Positions 37,147-46,270 of a DNA stretch of 64,000 bases are shown here, piece by piece (position 1 is the first letter of the stretch; each line of letters opens with the position of its first letter). The notes under the pieces are model-generated. The model did no database searches. It was not told the origin of the DNA and was given only the letters and a program-made list of their open reading frames with translations. A program made the translations under genes and the position numbers. The DNA comes from Rhodanobacteraceae bacterium (GTDB lineage: Bacteria > Pseudomonadota > Gammaproteobacteria > Xanthomonadales > SZUA-5). The stretch spans positions 1 through 64,000 of the forward strand of contig JADKFD010000001.1 in assembly GCA_016717705.1 (NCBI GenBank), in the 5' to 3' direction.

Positions 37147-39767
37147 TCATGACGCCCCGGAAACCGCCGGCGGCAACTGCTCCAGCAACTCCTTGTCGGC
37201 CCGCTGCCAGCGCTTGCGCAGGCGCTCGACCAGCGCCGCCCGCTGCGCCGGGTCGGGCTCCAGTTGCGCTTGCTTGAGCAAGGCCCGATTGACATCGAGG
37301 ACGTTCAGCGCCTGCGCGGCGAACCAACCGATGGACTCGGCAAACGCGCGGCCGCGGTTGTGGTCGATCCAGCGCAGGTGTTCCAGTGCCAATGCCGGGT
37401 CGCCTGCGCGCTCGGCGAGATCTGCGGCCGCGACCCGCACCTGCATCAGTTCGTAGGGATCGCTGCCTGCGGCCAGCGCGACCAGCCCTTGTTCCGGCGA
37501 TGGGCTGAGGCGTGCGTCGAGGACCAGCAACAAGCTTTGCAGCGATGCGCTCGGACGCTGTGGCGGCTGTGTACGAATCTCGGTGACCCAGTCGCGCGCC
37601 CATTGCTCGGCACCATTGCGCTCGGCGATCAGGGCCAGCAGTGCCAGGTGCAGGCTCACCGGGTACTGCGGCGACTGCCGTTCATCCAGCAATGGCCGCT
37701 CGCGATCAGCATAGTCCTGCAACGGTACCGCCGCGCCCGCCGCTTGCGCCAGAGCCGCGTCGTAGATGCGTGCCCGTGAGGCCATGGCGAGCACGCCGGC
37801 ATTGGTCGCCGCCTGCTCCAGCGTCTGTGCGACGGCCCGCGCCTCGCGCAGGCGTCCCTGGTAGGCAAACCAGATCAGGCGATGCTCGTCGGTGACCAGG
37901 GCCAGCGCTGGCGGCAGATCGCTCCGCTCCATGCGCAGTGCAGTGTCGGCGTCGTCCCAGCGTTCGAGGTAGGTGTAGGTATCGGCCAGCCCCTGCATGA
38001 TCGGCCGCGGGTTGACCGCCAGGGCCGCGCGGAACGAGCTCTCGGCGGCCTGCGCGTCGCCCGACCACAACTGGCAATAGCCCATGAAGTGACCAGAAAT
38101 GGCACGTTTGGGATCGCGATTGTTGAGCGCCAGGGCAAACAGTGGCAGCGCTTCAGGGCAGCGATTCAGATCCTGGAACAGCACCAGACCACCGTTGTTC
38201 TGGCCCGACCCGGCGTCGGGATAGATATTGGCGAAATCGCGCCAACGATCGACGGCGCGCAGCGGGTCTTCCGCCGACGCCAGCAGCGCATCGACATACA
38301 GCACCTCACGCGGACTCAATCGCCCGGGCAGCGAAGCTGCTCGCCGCGCCGGCTCCAGGCTCTCGGCCCAGCGGCCGATCGGCAGGTAGGTCGAAGCAAT
38401 ACCGACATAAGCCATGGCGAATTCCGGATCGAGCGCAATGGCGCGCTCGAACAGTCGGCGGGCGTCGTCGTAGCTGGCCTGATTGAATTCGCCTTGAGGC
38501 CCCTGGCGTAAATCTGCAGGGCCTCGAGATTGGCACTGGTGGCCCGCGCCAGCGGCGCCCAATCGCTGCCGATCGCCGCATCGATTCGCCAGAATCTCAC
38601 GCAATGCCATCGATCAGCGTGTCCATCGCCGAGAGCAGATCCTGCGACTGGTGCGCGTCCTCAGTGGCAACCCAGAGCGTCGATCGGGTCGTCGGATCGA
38701 TCACTTCGACCGACACCTGAAATGCGCCATCGCGGTTGCTGACTCTGGGCAACAGCAGTGCGCGGACCGACTCACGCCGCGCAAGTTCCGGCACCTACGC
38801 CGCGATCGATCCGGGTCGTGGCCGGATCCAGCTTCATCCGCGTCAGTGCATCGCGCACCTGCGGCACGCTCAGCACGTTGACGAATCGGGACTGCGACAA
38901 GCTCTGGCGAAACGCCAGATCGAGCGAATCGTCGAGCACCGGCTGCCCGGTCTGATTGACGAGATCGCCGACCACCACCCAATCGCGCGCGGCAAAGCGG
39001 ATGCCCGGATCCGGCTTCAGCGCGACATAGGCCAGTCCGACCAGGAGCACCAGCGTCAGCGCGACTGCGCCAACCAGTGCCACGCGCTGCCGCCACCAGG
39101 GCAGCAGGCGTTGCGCATGGGCGGCGTGGGGCGGTGCCCGCAGTGGGGCCACGCCGGTCTCACCCACTTCATACACCTGGATGGGTTCGGCAACGCCGTG
39201 CAGGCGGTAGCGGCCGTGCGCCTTCCACACGGGTGTCCTCCCGTCGGCGCGAAGTTCTTTGCCGGAGCGGTCGACCATGGCATGGACCGCCGCCGACACC
39301 AGCGTCTGTCCGGGCCCGGCCAAGGCCATCAGGCGCGCCGCCAGCGGTTTCGCCGGACCCTCGACATCCGCTGGCCGGGCGCCGCGCGCGACCTCTTCGG
39401 CGCTGTTCTCCCAGATCACGACTTCGCCGACATGAATGCCGATGCGCGCCGCAAGCGGCGCATTCTCGAGTCGCGCCAACTCCTGCAGGCGTCGCTGTTG
39501 CTCGAGCGCAAACGCGATCGCCGACAGCGGTCGCTCGAAGAGCAGCAGGAAGCCTACTGCGCTGTCGATCTCGCGGCCACCATGGCGTCGCATCAGGTCG
39601 CGGACCAGGCGCTCGTGGCGGCGGATCAGATCAGCGGCGCGCAGCGCGCCGAGTTGCTCGACCAGCGCCGCACGGTTGACCAGATCAAGGATCAGGATCG
39701 TACGCAACGACGGTTCGCCAGGCGCATTTGCGCCGGGCGAAGCGTCACTGGAGGGGACATCGGACAT
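37147..39767 (-). CDS. Cyclase-like, transmembrane, TPR protein (putative peptide-modification cyclase family), frameshifted
   Basis: A protein of about 870 residues starting MSDVPSSDASPGANAPGEP. The N-terminal class III cyclase-like domain (about 20-150) has TILILDLVNRAALVEQLGA and ARIGIHVGEVVIWENSAEEV. The second metal Asp, normally just before GF, is Val in IDSAVGFLLLFE. A helix (VALVGAVALTLVLLVGLAYV, about 225-245) precedes a region of DWVVVGDLVNQTGQPVLDDS, then TPR-type repeats to the end. The frame breaks near 38795, 38600, 38570 and 38500. Order and wording match what I recall of the xanthomonad family named 'putative peptide modification system cyclase'. No short precursor peptide gene is visible beside it. 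Confidence 0.78.
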
Positions 39768-39844
39768 GGAACACAGCTTAGGCCAGAATCGGCGCGCAGG
39801 TTACCTTAGGTCATGGTCTGCGTGTTGCATTCATGGCGCGCGAG

Positions 39845-40696
39845 TCAGCCGCGCAGCACAGCCCGGGCCATGACCAGCGCCAGTCGCGCAAAGGCGCCCA
39901 AGCGGATCAGGACGCGCAGCGGCCAGACGGTGCGCGGTGCATCGAACTTGTCGAAATAGCGCAACAGGCCGCGGTGCTTGGCCAATTCCACGCGCAGCGG
40001 ACGGCGGCGGCTGGAGACGCCCTTGACGTGGACCACGCGCACGCCGGGATCGCACCAGACTTCCAGGCCGAGTTCGCGCACCCGGCGGCACAGGTCCAGA
40101 TCCTCGGCGTGCAGGAAGTAGCCTTCGTCGAATCCGCGCGCCGCATTGAAGGCATCGCGGCGCACCAGCATCAGCGCTCCGGAGATGGCATCCCCCTGGA
40201 TCGGCGCGCTGGCGCCCGCGGGAATCGCCATCGGCACGCCGTCGATGGCGTCGAAGCGATCGAGGCCAAGCGCGCTGGCAATCGCGCGTGCAGGGAGCGG
40301 ATCGCGGCGCAGGCTGGCCGGGTCGGGGCGGCCCTGGCTATCGACCAGCACGGCGCCGGCAATCGCCAGGCGCTCGTTGGCGCGGGCACTGCGCCCCAGA
40401 CGTTCGAGGGTATCCGGCTCGACCAGGCAATCCGGATTGAGAAACAGCAACCAGGGCGACTGGCTGGCGCGCGCCCCGCGATTGCAGGCCACCGCGAAAC
40501 CCGGGTTGCCGGGCAGGTCCAGGCGCACGATGCGGCGGTCGTCGAGTTCGGCCAGCAGGGTATCGATCTCGCCCGGCGTCGAACCGTTGTCGACCAGCAC
40601 CAGTTCGGCCAGTTCCGGGCACGCCAGCACCCGCCGCAGGCAATCGCCCAGCAGCGGGCCGGTATGGTAGTTGACCACGACCGCGGCGACGCGCAT
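39845..40696 (-). CDS. Family 2 glycosyltransferase, WbbL-like
   Basis: A GT-A fold glycosyltransferase of 283 residues. It opens MRVAAVVVNYHTGPLLGDCL, then LVLVDNGSTPGEID, the donor loop GNPGFAVACNRGA and the DxD-equivalent LFLNPDCLVEP. FDEGYFLHAEDLDLCRRV is the acceptor-side motif of rhamnosyltransferase-like enzymes. No transmembrane helix is obvious. ATG 40696 lies 13 bases after the preceding gene, so it closes the export operon. The sugar is unknown; a rhamnosyl or deoxyhexosyl donor is plausible by family. Confidence 0.9.
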   Translation of the reverse strand: MRVAAVVVNYHTGPLLGDCLRRVLACPELAELVLVDNGSTPGEIDTLLAELDDRRIVRLDLPGNPGFAVACNRGARASQSPWLLFLNPDCLVEPDTLERLGRSARANERLAIAGAVLVDSQGRPDPASLRRDPLPARAIASALGLDRFDAIDGVPMAIPAGASAPIQGDAISGALMLVRRDAFNAARGFDEGYFLHAEDLDLCRRVRELGLEVWCDPGVRVVHVKGVSSRRRPLRVELAKHRGLLRYFDKFDAPRTVWPLRVLIRLGAFARLALVMARAVLRG

Positions 40697-40709
40697 CGCG
40701 CGCGCCCGC

Positions 40710-42518
40710 TCAGCCCACCAGGGCTTCGGCGAAGCGCGGCGCCAACTCGAATGCACCCGGCCAGGCGCGCACCGCCGCGGCCAGTTGTCGCGTTTCGCTG
40801 CGCAGGCGCTCGCCGGCGCCGGCAGCATCGAGCGTCTCCGGCCACTCACCGAGGCGGGCAACGCTGCTGCGCGTCAGCTCCTTGCTGGTGGCCTGGATGA
40901 TCTCGCGCAGATCGGCTTCCCAATAGATCGGTGCCTGATTGCCCGCCGCTTCGAGTCGACGCTGCAGATCCGAGATCAGATCGGCGCGCTTGAAGCTGAG
41001 GTAGGAAGCCAGCTCCGATTGCAGAGAATCGCTCGACGAGGCGGCAAAGTCGTCCATCAGCGCGGCCAGATACTGGGCGCGATCGCCGGCAGAGCTGGCC
41101 CGGCATTCGCCGGCGCGCGCCTGCAGGTGATCGGTGAAGAAGGACGCCGAATTCGGCGTCAGCGGGCGACGCGCGGCCTCGGAACGCTTCACCGGCGGCT
41201 GCCACTGGTTGCCGACTGCAGTGGTGCCATGCAGGACCACCGATTCCGGGTCGAAAAAGCGCGTCAGCACGCTGTAGCTTGGCCCGATGCGCGGACCGCT
41301 GCCGGGCATGGCAAAGCCGGACAACACGCTCTGGTCGATTGCGCTGGGCTGGTAGATCGAGGTGATGCTGACCCGCGCGCGGCCGACGCCGTGGCACACG
41401 TGATCGCCCTCGAACAGGCGCAGGTAGGATTCGCGGCTGGCCCAGAAGCGGTCGCGCGAACCCTTGTCGAGCTGGTACAGCCAGACGTTGTGCGGTGCCT
41501 CGATCGAGCCGACCGTGCCCTGCACGATCGCGGCCACGCGGCCGCGCGGATCGAAGGTGCGCATCGACGGCAGCGACGCACCGCGCAGGGCTTCGGCAGC
41601 CAGATGCAAGCGACCTGGCTTGCTGATGCAGCGACCGAGGCTTTCACCCAGGTAGTTCTGCGCCAGATGGCCCAGCCGACTCTCCTCGAGATCGACTTCC
41701 TGCGCCGGGATCGCCTGATCCGGGGTGTAGAACCAGGCTTCGCGATGCTGGCTGTGGAATAGATCGATGCCGCCACTGGCACCCGGCATTTCGCGCTGCG
41801 GCAGGAACTGGCGATCGTCGAAGATCAGCGCACGCCGGCCCGATGCCAGCAGCAGCATCCAGTTGTAGAGCTGGCCGCGGGTCGGCGCCTCGTCCTCGCC
41901 GAGCAGCCAGGTCAGCGCCGCCGCATGCGCCTTCATCTGACCCTGCAGGCGGGCAATGAAGGCGGCGCGCTCGGTATTGCCCAGGTAGCGCAACCCGGCG
42001 TCGCGCCGACGCTCGTCGACGACACGGCGATTGGCTTCGCGCGAAGCCTGGCTGCGCGAGCCGTCGAGAACCACGATCGGCAATCGATCGATGGTACCGT
42101 CGCCGCCCTTGATCAGGCTGTCGATGGCGCGCGCCAGACCTTCCGGGCGGTCTTCGGCGAGGATGAACAGCGGCCCGAGCGCACCCTGGCGGCGCGCCGG
42201 AGCGGACTCGTAGGTGCCGAGAATCTGCTCGGCGCTCTGCAGCAGACCGCGTTCGACCAGACCGCCGAGTACCCGCCGCGTACCCTCTTCCTGCCCACGC
42301 AGATGCGGCAGCGCGCTGTAGATCGACTTCAGGTGATCATCCAGGGTACCGAAAGACTTGCACTGATCGAGCGCCTGGAAGACTTCGAAAGTCATCACGC
42401 TGCGCTCTTGCGTGCGCGGGTTCTGGACCATGCATTCCTGGCTGGACAGCGGTGCCACCAGGCCATCGTCGGCGGCGTACAGCGTGTCGGATTGCGGGCG
42501 GACAAGCACGGAGCTCAT
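40710..42518 (-). CDS. 602-residue protein with PqqD-like N-terminus and GT-A-like region, unassigned
   Basis: I cannot name this gene. Residues 15-95 look like a PqqD/RiPP-recognition winged helix: LVAPLSSQECMVQNPRTQER, then VFQALDQCKSFGTLDDHL and RRVLGGLVERGLLQSAEQ. A glycosyltransferase-A-like part follows (about 112-235) with GPLFILAEDRPEGLARAIDS, LPIVVLDGS and YNWMLLLASGRRALIFDDRQ, where DDR stands at the DxD position. The remaining 350 residues are mixed, with HGTTAVG and a helical end. It overlaps the methyltransferase gene by 4 bases and precedes the WbbL-like gene. A peptide- or protein-directed glycosyltransferase is the hypothesis; domain calls come from reading the sequence only. 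Confidence 0.8.
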   Translation of the reverse strand: MSSVLVRPQSDTLYAADDGLVAPLSSQECMVQNPRTQERSVMTFEVFQALDQCKSFGTLDDHLKSIYSALPHLRGQEEGTRRVLGGLVERGLLQSAEQILGTYESAPARRQGALGPLFILAEDRPEGLARAIDSLIKGGDGTIDRLPIVVLDGSRSQASREANRRVVDERRRDAGLRYLGNTERAAFIARLQGQMKAHAAALTWLLGEDEAPTRGQLYNWMLLLASGRRALIFDDRQFLPQREMPGASGGIDLFHSQHREAWFYTPDQAIPAQEVDLEESRLGHLAQNYLGESLGRCISKPGRLHLAAEALRGASLPSMRTFDPRGRVAAIVQGTVGSIEAPHNVWLYQLDKGSRDRFWASRESYLRLFEGDHVCHGVGRARVSITSIYQPSAIDQSVLSGFAMPGSGPRIGPSYSVLTRFFDPESVVLHGTTAVGNQWQPPVKRSEAARRPLTPNSASFFTDHLQARAGECRASSAGDRAQYLAALMDDFAASSSDSLQSELASYLSFKRADLISDLQRRLEAAGNQAPIYWEADLREIIQATSKELTRSSVARLGEWPETLDAAGAGERLRSETRQLAAAVRAWPGAFELAPRFAEALVG

Positions 42519-43423
42519 GGCGGGTTCCTTCCTTGGTCTGGCGAGTGCTCGGCGAGCAACGCTTCGGCGCGCGCCAGGCGGGCGCGCAAGTCTTCGATCT
42601 CCCGTTGCTGGGCGATCAACTGGTGGCCGGCTGCAATATGCCGGCGAATTTCGTCGTCGTAGTGGCGGTAGACCGACTCGTCGGCATCGCCAAACAGGTG
42701 CAGCGATCCGGCCGGCGGCAACTGCGCCTCGTGCTGGGCGCAGATCGCCAGAAAGTACAGCGCCGCGTACTCGGGTCTGGGGCTGAGACTGGCGTCGGCG
42801 CGCAAGGTGGCGGCGCTGGCCACGCGCGGCGGGCCATCGGGATCCCAGAGCAGCGACTGGAACAGCAGCTTCTGCGCCAGCACGCGCACCGCGGGGAACT
42901 GGGCGTGCAGCAGCGCTTCGAGTTCGTTGCGATAGAGTTCGCGCACATGGAACTCGTTGTGGTAGTTGCGCAGATCGCTGTAGGTGCGCTTGTCCGGCGA
43001 GGAGATCAGCAGCAGTCCGCCGGGCGCCAGCAGCCGGCGAAAACCCGCGAGCATGCGTTCCTGGGCCTCGACGTGTTCGAGCGTCTCGAAGGACACGATG
43101 ACATCGAAACCGGCGTCCGGCAGGTGGTCGAGTGCAGTGACGTCGGCCTGCTCGAAGCGCAGCGCGGAAAGATCTGCGTAGCGCTGGCGCGCATGCGCCA
43201 CGGTCTCGTCGGAAATATCGACCCCGAGTACCCGGGCGCCGGCGCGCGCCATCAGCGCGCTGCCATAACCCTCGCCACAGGCGGCGTCGAGCACACGCTT
43301 GCCGACGCCAAATGCCGCGGCAAAGGCGTATCGGTGCATGTGCTCATACCAGATCTCGCGCACGCACTCGGGCGTGAAGCGCTCACCGGTGAAAGGCAGG
43401 ATCGGCGGATCGAGTGAAGTCAT
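42515..43423 (-). CDS. SAM-dependent methyltransferase with coiled-coil tail
   Basis: A class I methyltransferase of 302 residues. Motif I is RVLDAACGEGYGSALMARAG, motif II LGVDISDETVAHAR, and FDVIVSFETLEHV with GGLLLISSPDKRTYSD follows, as in UbiE/Wzt-cluster methyltransferases. The last 45 residues are charged and heptad-patterned (IAAGHQLIAQQREIEDLRAR), predicting a coiled coil. Similar enzymes cap or modify exported glycans. The start is ATG 43423; an ATG pair at 43453 is an alternative. It lies in the wzm-wzt operon. Confidence 0.9.
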   Translation of the reverse strand: MTSLDPPILPFTGERFTPECVREIWYEHMHRYAFAAAFGVGKRVLDAACGEGYGSALMARAGARVLGVDISDETVAHARQRYADLSALRFEQADVTALDHLPDAGFDVIVSFETLEHVEAQERMLAGFRRLLAPGGLLLISSPDKRTYSDLRNYHNEFHVRELYRNELEALLHAQFPAVRVLAQKLLFQSLLWDPDGPPRVASAATLRADASLSPRPEYAALYFLAICAQHEAQLPPAGSLHLFGDADESVYRHYDDEIRRHIAAGHQLIAQQREIEDLRARLARAEALLAEHSPDQGRNPP

Positions 43424-43489
43424 CTGGCACGGTAACCGGCGGGCGGGCATCACGCCCAGTGCACGGTAGTGGGTCCGAATTGGAGAAGA

Positions 43490-44329
43490 TCAAGCCGCAG
43501 CTTCCGCGCTGCACAGTTCGAGGTAGCGCCGGCTTACCTGCGCGCGGCGACCGGCCAGCGGGTCGGCAGCGATGAAGGCGGCGACCTGCGCATTGTAGCG
43601 GGGATAACGCGCCAGCAAGCGCGCCAGGTTGTCGCCGCCGGGCTTCAGACCGAGCGGCGCAAACGACCCGCCGCCCGCATGCACCACATAGGCGTCGTCG
43701 GCGAGCACATTGCGCCAGCCGTGGGCGGCGGCGCGCAGGCAGAAGTCGTTCTCTTCGCCATAGCCGCGGCCAAAGGTGGCGCGGTCGAAGTCGCCGATCG
43801 CCGCCAGCGTTGCGCGACGGATCAACATGCAAAAACCGACCGCCGTCGGCAGATCCGGGTAGCTCGGCGCGCCGCTGCTGGCGAAGGCGCGTGCAATCCG
43901 CTCGGGATCGGCGGGCACCGCTGCCGCCTTGCAGAATTCCGGCCAGGAACAGATCTCGGCGTTGTTCGAAAACGGCGTGACGCTGGCAATGCGCAGATCG
44001 CTGGCGAGCGCATCGCGCATCCGCGCGAGCCAACCCGGGGTCACTTCGGTGTCGGCGTTGAGCAGCAGGACATCACCGCCGGTCGCAGCGATACCCCGAT
44101 TGACGCTGCCGACGAAACCCAGGTTGAGCTCATTGCGCAGCACCACCGGCCGCAGCGGCGAACGCTGCTGCCAGGCATCGAGCAGCGGTTTGATCTGCGG
44201 GTCGGGCGACGCATCGTCGATGACCGTGACCCGCGCCGCGTTCGGCGCGGTATGCCGGTCGAGCGCGGTCAGACAACGCTCGAGCAAGATCGCGGCGTTG
44301 TAGACCGGGATGATGATGTCGATGCTCAT
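43490..44329 (-). CDS. Family 2 glycosyltransferase
   Basis: A GT-A glycosyltransferase of 279 residues beginning MSIDIIIPVYNAAILLERCL. VTVIDDASPDPQ, NELNLGFVGSVNRGI and the DxD-type LLNADTEVTPGWL mark donor binding. FGRGYGEENDFCLRAAAHGW is the ED-containing acceptor motif. ATG 44329 overlaps the wzt stop by 4 bases. Its donor and acceptor are unknown. Membership in an operon with an ABC-2 exporter makes a role in surface glycan assembly likely. Confidence 0.92.
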   Translation of the reverse strand: MSIDIIIPVYNAAILLERCLTALDRHTAPNAARVTVIDDASPDPQIKPLLDAWQQRSPLRPVVLRNELNLGFVGSVNRGIAATGGDVLLLNADTEVTPGWLARMRDALASDLRIASVTPFSNNAEICSWPEFCKAAAVPADPERIARAFASSGAPSYPDLPTAVGFCMLIRRATLAAIGDFDRATFGRGYGEENDFCLRAAAHGWRNVLADDAYVVHAGGGSFAPLGLKPGGDNLARLLARYPRYNAQVAAFIAADPLAGRRAQVSRRYLELCSAEAAA

Positions 44330-45504
44330 GCCCAGCGATGCGACAGCCGCACGATGCCCAGTTCGCGACTCTCGCCGCGCACGATCAGTTCGCGAACCTC
44401 GGTGTCGAACAGGCGCAGTCCCTCGGGATCGAGCGCATGCAGCTTCAGCGTGTACTGGCCGGGCAGCAGGATCTGCGCGTCAATCTGCAGCTGATAGCGA
44501 AAGCGCCGGGCGCCGATGCGCGTGGGGCGCGCGCCATCGATGTCGCTGGTGGTGCCATAGACTGCAGTGCCATCGGCGCGCAACAGTCCGACCGCCAGAT
44601 GCGGCGGCCGATCATCCCCCGAATACAGCTCGACTTCGGCCAGCAGAGCGCCGCTTGCCGGCAACATCAACGGGACCAGCGCCTCCTTGCCGTTGAGCAC
44701 CACACGCTCGATGCGGTAGCCATCGGCACTGCTCGGCTGGCGCTCGGGCTCGGATTCGGCGGCAGTCTTGCGTTCGTGGTAGGCGAGGTAATCCTGGGTC
44801 ACGTCATAGACATCGCCGTATCCGCGCATGCGGCCACCCTGCAACCACAGCGCGTGGCGACACAGCTTCTGCACGTGGTACATGCTGTGCGACACCAGCA
44901 CCAGGGTGCCGCCGCTGCCGAGGTACTCCTCGATCCAGCGCACGCATTTCTTCTGGAACGACTCGTCGCCGACCGCGAGCACCTCGTCGGTGATCAGCAG
45001 ATCCGGGCGCCGGGCAGCGACCACGGCAAAGCCCAGACGTACCACCATGCCGGTCGAATAGTGTTTGATCGGTTCGTCGATGTAACGGCCGATGTCGGCA
45101 TATTCGATGATCTCCTCGGTCTTGGCGCGGATTTCCTCGCTGCTCATGCCGAGTAGCGCAGCCGCGGTGCCGATGTTCTCGCGACCGCTGTACTGCGGAT
45201 GGAAGCCCGCGCCGAGTTCCAGCAGCGCGCCCACCGACCCGTTGACCGCCACGCTGCCCTCGGTCGCATTGAGCACGCCGGTGAGAACTTTCAGCAGCGT
45301 CGACTTGCCGGCGCCGTTCTCGCCGATGACGCCGACCGACTCGCCGCGGCGGACGGTCAGATCGATGCCATCGAGCACGGCGACGTCGGCGATGCTGCGT
45401 TGTCCGGAGAGCACGCGCAGCATGGCGCGCATGCGGTCGGAATTGCGATGCACCAGCGGATAGCGCTTGCTGACCCCCTGCAGACTGACGAGGACGTCGC
45501 TCAC
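44326..45504 (-). CDS. wzt: ABC transporter ATP-binding protein, Wzt type, with C-terminal carbohydrate-binding-like domain
   Basis: A 392-residue Wzt-type ATPase. The nucleotide-binding domain (1-245) has GVIGENGAGKSTLLKVL, signature HYSTGMVVRLGFAV and Walker B DLLITDEVLAVGDE. The C-terminal domain (about 265-392; YRIERVVLNGKEALVPLML onward) resembles the Wzt C-terminal fold that recognises the finished polymer. Such domains read glycan-end modifications such as methyl caps, which fits the methyltransferase in the operon. Start: GTG at 45504 overlapping the wzm stop (GTGA). The equivalent Xanthomonas-type exporter moves O-antigen or capsule. Confidence 0.93.
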   Translation of the reverse strand: MSDVLVSLQGVSKRYPLVHRNSDRMRAMLRVLSGQRSIADVAVLDGIDLTVRRGESVGVIGENGAGKSTLLKVLTGVLNATEGSVAVNGSVGALLELGAGFHPQYSGRENIGTAAALLGMSSEEIRAKTEEIIEYADIGRYIDEPIKHYSTGMVVRLGFAVVAARRPDLLITDEVLAVGDESFQKKCVRWIEEYLGSGGTLVLVSHSMYHVQKLCRHALWLQGGRMRGYGDVYDVTQDYLAYHERKTAAESEPERQPSSADGYRIERVVLNGKEALVPLMLPASGALLAEVELYSGDDRPPHLAVGLLRADGTAVYGTTSDIDGARPTRIGARRFRYQLQIDAQILLPGQYTLKLHALDPEGLRLFDTEVRELIVRGESRELGIVRLSHRWA

Positions 45505-46262
45505 AAGAAGTCCTCGAAGTGCCGGCGCAGACGGCCGAAGACGAAGCTGCCGCAGGCAAACATCGCCAGCGCCACGGCAAGCGCGGTCAGATCGGCCCAG
45601 CCGAAGGCGTAGGACGAATCCAGGATCAGCGCGCGCAGGCGTTCCGGGTAGTAGGTCAGCGGGTTCCAGTCCATCAACGCCTGCGCGAACTCGGGCAGCA
45701 TGGCCCGCGAGTACAGCACCGGCGTCAGGAAGAACCAGAAGGCGAGCACCTGTGCCAGAACCTGGGCGAGGTCGCGGATGAAGACCTGGATTGCCGCCAC
45801 CAGCAGGCTGAATCCCAGCGTCCACAGCAGCAGCATGCCCAGAACAGGTATTGCGAGCAGCACGCCGATCGGGTCGATCGCACTGCCGGTCAGCGTCAAC
45901 AGGGTCAAGGCCGCGGCATAGCCCACCAGGTGCAGCGCGGCGGAAGCCGACACCGTCGCGATCAACAGCAATTTCGGCGACACCGCCACCTTGCCGATCA
46001 GGGCGGCGTTGTCGACAACGGTGGTAACGGCACGCGAACTGGACTCGGCGAACAGGGTCCAGGCCCAGAAGCCCACGGCCAGATAGGCGACCAGCCCATG
46101 CGCCTCGGCGCCGATGATTCGCGACTTGAAGATCTTCTCGAAAACCACCGCGTACATCATGAGCTGCAGCGCCGGGTGGATCACCGCCCACAGCAATCCG
46201 CTCATGCTGCCGAGGTAGCGTGAGCGGAACTCGCGGCGGAAGAAGTGGCCCAGCAGCTGCAC
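45501..46262 (-). CDS. wzm: ABC-2 polysaccharide export permease, Wzm type
   Basis: The membrane half of the exporter, 253 residues with about six helices: SMSGLLWAVIHPALQLMMYA, LVAYLAVGFWAWTLFAES, ATVSASAALHLVGYAA, IGVLLAIPVLGMLLLW, LAFWFFLTPVLYSR and LTALAVALAMFACGS. The text FFLTPVLY and WNPLTYYPERLRALIL is diagnostic of the ABC-2/RfbD permeases. It starts 8 bases after the PpiC gene's stop and overlaps wzt. It works with Wzt at the inner membrane to flip or export lipid-linked glycan. Confidence 0.95.
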   Translation of the reverse strand: MQLLGHFFRREFRSRYLGSMSGLLWAVIHPALQLMMYAVVFEKIFKSRIIGAEAHGLVAYLAVGFWAWTLFAESSSRAVTTVVDNAALIGKVAVSPKLLLIATVSASAALHLVGYAAALTLLTLTGSAIDPIGVLLAIPVLGMLLLWTLGFSLLVAAIQVFIRDLAQVLAQVLAFWFFLTPVLYSRAMLPEFAQALMDWNPLTYYPERLRALILDSSYAFGWADLTALAVALAMFACGSFVFGRLRRHFEDFL

Positions 46263-46270
46263 GGCAGCGA

